Below are positions 42,243-48,943 of a stretch of 64,000 nt of DNA, piece after piece; positions within the stretch are counted from its first letter, which is position 1, and every line of letters begins with the position of its first letter. Below the pieces are notes generated by a model. It ran no database searches and was not told the DNA's origin. It saw only the letters and a program-made list of their open reading frames with translations. The position numbers were made by a program, and so were the translations under genes. The DNA comes from an uncultured Olsenella sp. (GTDB lineage: Bacteria > Actinomycetota > Coriobacteriia > Coriobacteriales > Atopobiaceae), in NCBI GenBank assembly GCA_900540955.1, contig UQIF01000006.1:1-64000 (forward strand), read 5' to 3'.

Positions 42243-43409
42243 ATGTTCAAGTTCGATGTGGCGGAGCTCACCAAGATGGGTGCCCAGATCACCACCGCCG
42301 AGATCGCCCAGCAGCCCGAGCTCTGGCGCGATGCCTTCAACATCTATAAGGACAACCTCGAGGGCGTTGAGAAGTTCCTCGCCGAGGCTCGCGCCATGGG
42401 CGACGGCCGTCTCTCCGTCGTCTTTACCGGTGCCGGCACCTCCGACTATGTCGGCGACACCTGCGCCCCGTACCTGCGCCACGCCGGCGACACGGCTCTC
42501 TACGACTTCAAGCCCATCGCCACAACGGACATCGTGAGCGCCCCGCGCGACTTCCTGAACCCCGATGAGCCGACCGTCGTCGTCTCGTTCGCGCGCTCCG
42601 GCAACAGCCCTGAGTCCCTTGCGGCTGTCCAGATCGCAAAGCAGTTCGTCAAGAACGTCAAGTTCATCAACATCACTTGCGCACCCGAGGGCAAGCTCGC
42701 CGTCGAGTCCGCCGACGACCCGAATGCCTACACCATCTTGATCCCGCGCGCCAACGACAAGGGCTTCGCGATGACCGGCAGCTATAGCTGCATGACGCTC
42801 ATCGCCACCCTCATCTTCGACACCGCCTCCATCGAGCAGAAGGCTGCTTGGGTCGAGCAGATCGCAAAGATGGGCGAGGAGGTCGTGGAGCGCGAGCAGG
42901 AGATCGCCGATTACCTCGCCTGCGACTTCAACCGCGTGACCTACCTCGGTTCCGGTTCCTTTGGCGGCCTGGCCCAGGAGTCTCAGCTCAAGATCCTCGA
43001 GCTCGCCCACGGCCTCGTTGCTACCTCCTACGACACCTCCATGGGCTATCGCCACGGGCCGAAGTCCTTCGTCGACGACAAGACCCTCGTGTTCGTCTTC
43101 GTCAATAACGACGAGTACACCCGTCAGTACGACCTCGACATCCTCAACGAGATCGGCGGCGACGAGATCGCTATGAAGACCATCGCCGTCCAGCAGGACG
43201 ACAAGACCGTCTTTGGTGGCAAGAGCTTCACCTTCAAGGGTTACGACCTGCTTCCCGAGGGTTATCTGGCGCTTCCCTTCGTCATGGTTGCTCAGACGGT
43301 GAGCCTGCTCAATTCCGTGCGTGTCGGCAACACCCCCGATACCCCCAGCCCGACTGGCACCGTCAACCGCGTGGTCAAGGGCGTGACCATCCACCCGTTC
43401 AACGCCTAA
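42243..43409 (+). CDS. agaS: AgaS-type SIS-domain galactosamine-6-phosphate deaminase/isomerase
   Basis: 388 residues with two SIS sugar-phosphate isomerase domains (about 45-200 and 215-375). VVFTGAGTSDYVGD and VVSFARSGNSPESLAAV line the first sugar-phosphate pocket; YLGSGSFGGLAQESQLKILEL and YDTSMGYRHGPKS the second. AgaS converts galactosamine-6-P to tagatose-6-P and ammonia. The length and sequence fit AgaS and not GlmS, since no glutaminase domain is present. ATG at 42243 follows ggaggg. Its product is the substrate of the LacC-like kinase at 34532. Confidence 0.88.
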   Translation: MFKFDVAELTKMGAQITTAEIAQQPELWRDAFNIYKDNLEGVEKFLAEARAMGDGRLSVVFTGAGTSDYVGDTCAPYLRHAGDTALYDFKPIATTDIVSAPRDFLNPDEPTVVVSFARSGNSPESLAAVQIAKQFVKNVKFINITCAPEGKLAVESADDPNAYTILIPRANDKGFAMTGSYSCMTLIATLIFDTASIEQKAAWVEQIAKMGEEVVEREQEIADYLACDFNRVTYLGSGSFGGLAQESQLKILELAHGLVATSYDTSMGYRHGPKSFVDDKTLVFVFVNNDEYTRQYDLDILNEIGGDEIAMKTIAVQQDDKTVFGGKSFTFKGYDLLPEGYLALPFVMVAQTVSLLNSVRVGNTPDTPSPTGTVNRVVKGVTIHPFNA

Positions 43410-43419
43410 GGAGCGCGTG

Positions 43420-44577
43420 ATGAGCAAGTACGCCATCAAAGCCGCCAAGTTCCTCCTGCCCGGCGCCGTTATGGCGGGCGGATACCTGACCATCGACGGC
43501 AACAAGTTCGGCATGTGGTCGGCCGAGGCTCCCGAGGGGCTGCCTGTGGTCGACGAGTCGGGCAAGTGGGTTGCCCCCGGTTTCGTGGACACCCACATCC
43601 ACGGCTTTTATAACCATGCCACGACGGACTGCGACCCCGACGGCATCAACGCCTCGAGCGCCGAGCTTGCACGCCGCGGCACCACGAGCTGGGTGCCGAC
43701 GACCTTCACCGAGTCCTCGGAGCACATCCGCGAGGCCTGTGCCGCCATCGCCGAGGCCGATGAGAAGCGCGATGAGTCGTTCGTCGGCGCCCACGTTCAG
43801 GGTATCTACCTCGAGGGTCCCTTCTTTACCTCGAAGCACGTAGGCGCCCAGAACCCCGCGTACCTTGTGGACCCGTCGTATGAGGATTTCGAGTCCTGGC
43901 AGAAGGCCGCCGGCGGGCGCATTCGCAAGAGCGCGCTTGCCGCAGAGCGCGACGGCGCGCCCGAGTACTGCGCGCGACTCGCGGCAGAGGGTGTCGTTAC
44001 GTGCGTCGGCCACTCCGATGCCACCTATGCGGAGGCCCTTGCCGCCGTTAACGCCGGCGCCACCTGCTTTGTCCACACCTATAACGGTATGCGCGGCCTG
44101 CACCACCGTGAGCCGGGCATCGTCGGCTGCGCCATGACGACGCCCGAGACCTACGCCGAGATCATCTGCGATGGTCACCACGTGGCCCCCGAGGCGATCA
44201 AGGCCGTGGTCAACGCCAAGGGCTGGGATCACGTGGTCCTCATTACCGACTGCCTCGGGCCCGGGGGGATGCCCGAGGGCGAGTACATGAGCGGCGGCCT
44301 GCCCGTTGTCATGCGCGATGGCGCCTGCTACCTGCGCGATGGCAGCAGCCTCGCCGGCTCCATTGCCACGCTCGCCCAGATCGTAAAGAACGTCTTCGAC
44401 TGGCAGGTCGTCACCGCGGAGCAGGCGCTTCGCATGGCGACCGAGGTTCCCGCGCGCTCCGCGGGCATTGCGGGCTCCTGCGGCTCCATCATGCCCGGCC
44501 GCGCCGCCGACTTCGTCGTTCTCGACGCGGAGCTCAACCTCGAGGCTACGTACATGGGCGGCAAGCTCGTCGAGTAG
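43420..44577 (+). CDS. N-acetylgalactosamine/glucosamine-6-phosphate deacetylase
   Basis: 385 residues, amidohydrolase superfamily, removing acetate from GalNAc-6-P or GlcNAc-6-P. Metal and substrate residues: PGFVDTHIHG, YLEGPF, VGHSDAT, VHTYNGMRGLHHREPG, ICDGHHV and LITDCLGPGG (an Asp-Cys variant of the usual TDA). ATG at 43420 sits 6 bases after aaggag; a GTG at 43417 is too close to the RBS. It lies 10 bases after agaS; with agaS present, GalNAc-6-P (AgaA role) is more likely than GlcNAc-6-P (NagA role). Confidence 0.9.
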   Translation: MSKYAIKAAKFLLPGAVMAGGYLTIDGNKFGMWSAEAPEGLPVVDESGKWVAPGFVDTHIHGFYNHATTDCDPDGINASSAELARRGTTSWVPTTFTESSEHIREACAAIAEADEKRDESFVGAHVQGIYLEGPFFTSKHVGAQNPAYLVDPSYEDFESWQKAAGGRIRKSALAAERDGAPEYCARLAAEGVVTCVGHSDATYAEALAAVNAGATCFVHTYNGMRGLHHREPGIVGCAMTTPETYAEIICDGHHVAPEAIKAVVNAKGWDHVVLITDCLGPGGMPEGEYMSGGLPVVMRDGACYLRDGSSLAGSIATLAQIVKNVFDWQVVTAEQALRMATEVPARSAGIAGSCGSIMPGRAADFVVLDAELNLEATYMGGKLVE

Positions 44578-44621
44578 CCCGGCTTCGGACGACGTTTACG
44601 GGATGATTCGCCTTTCTTGGG

Positions 44622-44653
44622 GGACGGGCACCTGCTTGTGCAGGTGCCCGTCC
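44622..44653 (+). terminator. Terminator after the deacetylase gene
   Basis: Perfect 14-bp stem ggacgggcacctgc/gcaggtgcccgtcc with loop ttgt. It is followed by tctatactt, which may also be the -10 of the next gene. Confidence 0.75.
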
Positions 44654-44704
44654 TCTATACTTGGTTCAAATAAATCGCAGCTAGAAGCATTGGAGGACGA
44701 TATC

Positions 44705-45916
44705 GTGAATATCGGAAGGCCATTTGGCAGGGCCCCGCGCGAGAAGAGCTCGAAGCTCTATGAGGACCGTGTAGTCAATGCCGACAAGCTTCCCGTCGAA
44801 AAGCCCGGCTATGGGGCTTTCGGGTCGCTCGCAGGCTTTGTCGCCTGCCTCATCGCCGCAGGCGTGTTCTGTATCGTCTCGGGTCCCGAGCACTTGTTTG
44901 TGGGCATAGGTCTTATTGTCTTCGGCGTGCTTCCCGCTGCTGCCATCGTGCTTCAGGGCGTTAACCTTGGTAAGCAGATTGCTGCGGGCGAGGTCTCGCT
45001 TGTCCCGAAGGTCGCTCCGGAGGCCTTCGGCTCCGAGGCGGACAGGTTCTGGCAAATCCAAGGTAAGGAACTCACCCGCGCGGAGTTCGACGACGCGTCG
45101 GCGAAGCGCGAAGCCGAGTTGGCGGCGGCCCGTGAATGGTTCGAGATCGTACGCCCTTCTTTCGAGGCGGTGGACATGCTGGCTTCCGACGGGTGTCGGC
45201 TGGTAGGCCATGAGCTCGCTATTGCCGCCCCGTCGCATAACTGGCTTGTGTACGCGCCGGGCTTTGGTGGCACCTGGAAGAGCGGTCTTGCGATTGCCCA
45301 CAGGTTCGCCCAAGCCGGCTATAACCTGCTGCTCGTGGACATGCGTGCACAGGGGGAGAGCGGGGGAGTGCTGACGGGTTACGGCCATGCCGAGCGTCGT
45401 GACCTGGTGGAGTGGTGCCGTCTGGTAGTCGAGCGCGACGCCGATGCGCGAATCGTTCTTCTTGGTGAGTCCATGGGCGCCTCCGCCGCTGTGGAGGCGG
45501 CAGCGGAGCGCGACATGCCCTCACAGGTCAAAGCCGTTGTCAGCGACTCAGCCTATGCGGACCTTTGGAACGAGGCCATCTATATGCTGAGCCGCGGAGT
45601 CAATGGCAAGTCGATCTCGCCCCATCCGGTGCTCGACATCGCCCGCGTTGTCTTCAGGGGGAATAAGTGCGGATTCGACCTTGCGGACGCAAATGCGGAG
45701 CAGGCGGCCAAGGGCGCCAAAGTTCCACTGCTCATCGTTCACGGCAGCGACGATTTTATGGTTCCTCCCTACAGCGCCCGACGCCTAGCGGAGGCGGCTG
45801 CGAGCGAACATGAGCTCCTCAAGGTTGAGGGTGCCGGGCACTGCTGCGCCAGTTTGGTGGATCCGGAGGCGTATTTCTCCGTGGTTCTCGGATTCGCTCA
45901 GAAACACCTTGCCTAG
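44705..45916 (+). CDS. Membrane-anchored alpha/beta hydrolase
   Basis: 403 residues starting with GTG at 44705, eight bases after ggagg. A short cytoplasmic head leads to two membrane helices (about 40-62 and 66-88); the hydrolase domain (about 150-400) has oxyanion-type VYAPGFGGTWKSG, nucleophile Ser256 in GESMGA, acid Asp349/350 in HGSDDFMVP and His379 in GAGHC, so the triad is complete. The substrate is unknown; similar proteins are bacterial esterases or BAAT-like hydrolases. Its last 4 bases overlap the convergent XRE gene. Confidence 0.88.
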   Translation: MNIGRPFGRAPREKSSKLYEDRVVNADKLPVEKPGYGAFGSLAGFVACLIAAGVFCIVSGPEHLFVGIGLIVFGVLPAAAIVLQGVNLGKQIAAGEVSLVPKVAPEAFGSEADRFWQIQGKELTRAEFDDASAKREAELAAAREWFEIVRPSFEAVDMLASDGCRLVGHELAIAAPSHNWLVYAPGFGGTWKSGLAIAHRFAQAGYNLLLVDMRAQGESGGVLTGYGHAERRDLVEWCRLVVERDADARIVLLGESMGASAAVEAAAERDMPSQVKAVVSDSAYADLWNEAIYMLSRGVNGKSISPHPVLDIARVVFRGNKCGFDLADANAEQAAKGAKVPLLIVHGSDDFMVPPYSARRLAEAAASEHELLKVEGAGHCCASLVDPEAYFSVVLGFAQKHLA

Positions 45917-46509
45917 AGGAACAGCGCGGACAACAGTTCAAAGACGGCAAAACCGGCTGCTCCGGCGATGAGGAACTTGATAGTTCCCGAAAGGCCGCGA
46001 CGCTCGGGCTTGGGCACCTCGGTGTCGGGCCCGGGCGTCTTTCCGTCCATGAAATCGCTGATTTCTCTAAAGGTCTGAAGGTCATGGTCGTGCTTGATTC
46101 TCTCTGTCTTTGCGACGCAGTAGGCCAGGGCTATGCAAGCGATGACGGCGATGAGCATAGTCGGGATTTGCTGCCCGAGCGACCAGCCATGCTTGCCTTG
46201 CCAGGTCGTCGCAAAGATAGCTATCGTCGCGGCCACAACGGTCAGGGTGATCCCCACGCCATAGCTGTTCAAGGTCTTTACGTCTTGCTCGAGTCGTTCC
46301 TTCATGCGCGTCACATCCCCTTTGACCAGATCGTCGATTGAGATGCCAAAGGTTTGGGAGAGGAGCATCAGGCTCTGGACGTCAGGATAGGTCTTGTTGT
46401 TTTCCCAGCTGCTGATGGTCTGACGAGAGACGTAGACTTTCTGGGCGAGCTCGTCTTGGGTGAGCCCGAGCCGTGCGCGACCCGCTTTAATCTGCTCTGC
46501 GATTTCCAT
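45913..46509 (-). CDS. XRE-family regulator with membrane helices
   Basis: 198 residues: an N-terminal HTH_3 DNA-binding domain (about 4-60, RARLGLTQDELAQKVYVSRQTISSWENNKTYPD) followed by two membrane helices (about 85-105 and 113-133), a charged loop and a C-terminal hydrophobic segment (about 178-198). ATG at 46509 follows aaggaggga; codons further upstream lack an RBS. Such HTH-plus-membrane proteins are frequent in Gram-positives and may be membrane-tethered repressors. Convergent with the hydrolase. Confidence 0.87.
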   Translation of the reverse strand: MEIAEQIKAGRARLGLTQDELAQKVYVSRQTISSWENNKTYPDVQSLMLLSQTFGISIDDLVKGDVTRMKERLEQDVKTLNSYGVGITLTVVAATIAIFATTWQGKHGWSLGQQIPTMLIAVIACIALAYCVAKTERIKHDHDLQTFREISDFMDGKTPGPDTEVPKPERRGLSGTIKFLIAGAAGFAVFELLSALFL

Positions 46510-46819
46510 GTATCCCTCCTTGGCAAGGCCATCGTCTCCCAGGGGAGCGATTTTTGCCATCAAAAGTGCTTGACGCGATCTTGACCTGCGTGTTCGCGCG
46601 AATAATGGGGTCCAAACACCAAAGAGCATTTTGTCGCTTCTTGCTCGTCGTGCTAAGAAACCGGCATCACTGGGTTCACATAGGGCTTCTAGCTAAGAAA
46701 CGAGGGCCTCTGGGCAATGCGATCGCCCAGAGGCCCTCGTTTCTTAGCGTTTCTTGGCAAGAAGTGCTTTGCGGTGCCCAGAGGTCGGGGTTTCTTTGCA
46801 GCGCCCTTCTTGGTTGGCG
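46510..46819. other. 310-base intergenic region with long perfect hairpin
   Basis: No gene supported. It holds the promoter side of the XRE gene and the terminator of the kinase operon (46692-46748). The direct repeat ctaagaaac occurs near 46653 and 46693, the latter within the hairpin arm. Confidence 0.6.
46692..46748 (-). terminator. 24-bp perfect stem ending the kinase operon
   Basis: Arms 46692-46715 and 46725-46748 are exact reverse complements (gcccagaggccctcgtttct... on the right arm) with a 9-base loop. It lies 72 bases past the stop of the PASTA kinase. Confidence 0.75.
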
Positions 46820-48820
46820 CTACTGCCCGTTTGCCTCGTCGCCGCCATTGCCGCCGGCGTTACCGCCATTGTTGGTGCCGGCGCCGGCGCCGTTGCCTCC
46901 GGTGGCGTCCCCGGTGCTTTGGGTCTTGGTGGTGAGGACAATCGTGGTGCCCTTCTCGGCCTTGCTGGTCACGGACTGGTACGTGACGGTGCCGCTGGCG
47001 CTGCAGCCGTCGGCGAGCGTCACGTTGAATCCGGCGCTCGCGAGCTCATAGCGAGCGTCGCTGTAGGACTCGCCCACGACGTAGGGAACATCAACGCGCT
47101 TGTCGGAGGGGCCGGAGGATACCGTGACGGTGATGGTCTGGTTCGCGGCGGTCTTGGTGCCGGCGCTCGGGTCGGTGCGCACCACAAGTCCGCTGGCCAC
47201 GGTGTCGGAGTTGTCGTAGACGACGCTGACGTTGGTGAAGCCGGCTGACTTGAGGGCGCTCTTCGCGTTGTTCTCAGAGTATCCGGAGACGTTGGGGACC
47301 TCGACCTCGTTGGGGCCGGAGGAGAGGTAGTAGGTGATGGTGTCGCCGGCCTTGGCGCTCGTGCCGGCATTCGGGGACTGGCGGCAAACGTGGCCGACCT
47401 CGACGTCGTCGCTAGGTTCAGAGTTGCCGCTCTTGCCCGTAAGCTTGTACTTGGCGAGCTCGGCCTCCGCCTCCTCGGGCGTCATGTTGGAGAGGTCGGG
47501 GACCGTCACCTGTGCCGCGGGCTCGGGGCCTTTGGACACGGTGAAGTTGATGACGGTGCCCTCGGGGAACTCGCGTCCTTGGTTGGGGTTCTGGTCGACG
47601 ACATAGCCCTTCTCGACGTTGGAGTCGTACTGCTCGGAGAACTTGTACTGGAAGTGGCCGTCCTTCTCGATGGCCTCGATGGCCTGGTCCTTGGTGAGCC
47701 CGCTCAAGTTGGGGACGGGGTAGTTCTTGGTGCCCGAGTTGAGGAGCGCCATCACGACCGCGCCGATGACGGCAAGAAGGGCAATCGCGGCAAAGATGCC
47801 GAGTTTCTTGTTCCTGCTGTGTTTGCGCTCGCGCTCAGCCTCCTGCTCGGCTGCCTGCTCGGTGGCCGTCTGGGGGCGGTAGCGGTTGTCGCGCTGGATG
47901 TGCGGGCTGACGGCGGTCGCGCCCTCGCCGGGCTCGAGCTTGTTCGTCACGCCGGCTGCGATAGGGGAGGTCATGGCGGCAGTGGCGCCGGCCACGGCCG
48001 AGAGACGTCCGGCGAGGTAGTCGCGCAGCGCGCGGTTGAGCTCGTCGGCCGTCTGGAAGCGGGCCGCCGGGTCCTTCTGCATGCACTTGAGGATGATGGC
48101 CTCAAGCGACGGGTCTACGTTGGGGTTGAGCTGCGAGGGCGGCATGGGCTGCTCGTTGACCTGCTTGAGCGCGACCGAGATGGCGTCGTCGCCCTTGAAG
48201 GGGACCTGGCCGGTGGCCGACTCGTACATAACGATGCCCAGGGAGTAGATATCGGTGGTGGGGCCGAGCTCCTTGCCCTGCGTCTGCTCGGGGCTGACGT
48301 AGTGGGCGGTGCCCAGGACGGAGTTGTCCTGGGTAAGGTGGCTGTTCTTTGCGCGGGCGATGCCGAAGTCCATCACCTTGATGTTGCCGTCGGGCTGCAC
48401 CATGATGTTCTGCGGCTTGATGTCGCGGTGGATGATATCGTGCTTGTGCGCGACGCTGAGCGCCTGGGCGATCTGGCTGCCGATCTGCGCGACCTTTTTG
48501 CAGTCGAGGGCGCCGTGCTTGCGAATGCCGCTCTTGAGGTCGGTGCCGCGTAGGTACTCCATGACGATGAAATACGTGTCGCCGTCCTTGCCCCAGTCGT
48601 AGACGCTCACGATGTAGGGGCTTTGGAGCGCGGCGGCGGCCTGCGCCTCCTGCTTGAAGCGCGCGGCGAACGAGGGGTCCGTCGCGTACTGCGGCAGCAT
48701 CGTCTTTATGGCGACGGTGCGGCCGAGGACGTCGTCGCGACCGCGGAACACCGTGGCCATGCCGCCCGTGCCGATCCTGTCCTGAACCTGGTACCTGCCG
48801 CCGAGAACCTTACCTGGCAT
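46820..48820 (-). CDS. pknB: PASTA-domain Ser/Thr protein kinase (PknB/Stk type)
   Basis: 666 residues. Kinase domain about 8-275: glycine loop GTGGMATVF (17-25), Lys39, HRD with catalytic Asp133, DFG 151-153 and SPEQ. A juxtamembrane segment with a Thr-rich stretch precedes one membrane helix (about 341-361). Four extracellular PASTA repeats follow (starting VPNLSG, VPDLSN, VPNVSG, VPYVVG), which bind muropeptides or lipid II, and a Gly/Asn-rich tail. It tunes cell-wall growth in step with the SEDS-PBP fusion and PP2C upstream. ATG at 48820 follows ggagaga. Confidence 0.96.
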   Translation of the reverse strand: MPGKVLGGRYQVQDRIGTGGMATVFRGRDDVLGRTVAIKTMLPQYATDPSFAARFKQEAQAAAALQSPYIVSVYDWGKDGDTYFIVMEYLRGTDLKSGIRKHGALDCKKVAQIGSQIAQALSVAHKHDIIHRDIKPQNIMVQPDGNIKVMDFGIARAKNSHLTQDNSVLGTAHYVSPEQTQGKELGPTTDIYSLGIVMYESATGQVPFKGDDAISVALKQVNEQPMPPSQLNPNVDPSLEAIILKCMQKDPAARFQTADELNRALRDYLAGRLSAVAGATAAMTSPIAAGVTNKLEPGEGATAVSPHIQRDNRYRPQTATEQAAEQEAERERKHSRNKKLGIFAAIALLAVIGAVVMALLNSGTKNYPVPNLSGLTKDQAIEAIEKDGHFQYKFSEQYDSNVEKGYVVDQNPNQGREFPEGTVINFTVSKGPEPAAQVTVPDLSNMTPEEAEAELAKYKLTGKSGNSEPSDDVEVGHVCRQSPNAGTSAKAGDTITYYLSSGPNEVEVPNVSGYSENNAKSALKSAGFTNVSVVYDNSDTVASGLVVRTDPSAGTKTAANQTITVTVSSGPSDKRVDVPYVVGESYSDARYELASAGFNVTLADGCSASGTVTYQSVTSKAEKGTTIVLTTKTQSTGDATGGNGAGAGTNNGGNAGGNGGDEANGQ

Positions 48821-48943
48821 CGTCTCTCCTATCCCGCTCGCGGAGCTGTCCGCGCATTGTCAACTTGGTTGTTGTGTTTATGGTTCGTCCGTTGGTGCGT
48901 TTGCTCTTCATCGTGCCCGCCCGGGCCGGTCGTTTAATCACCA

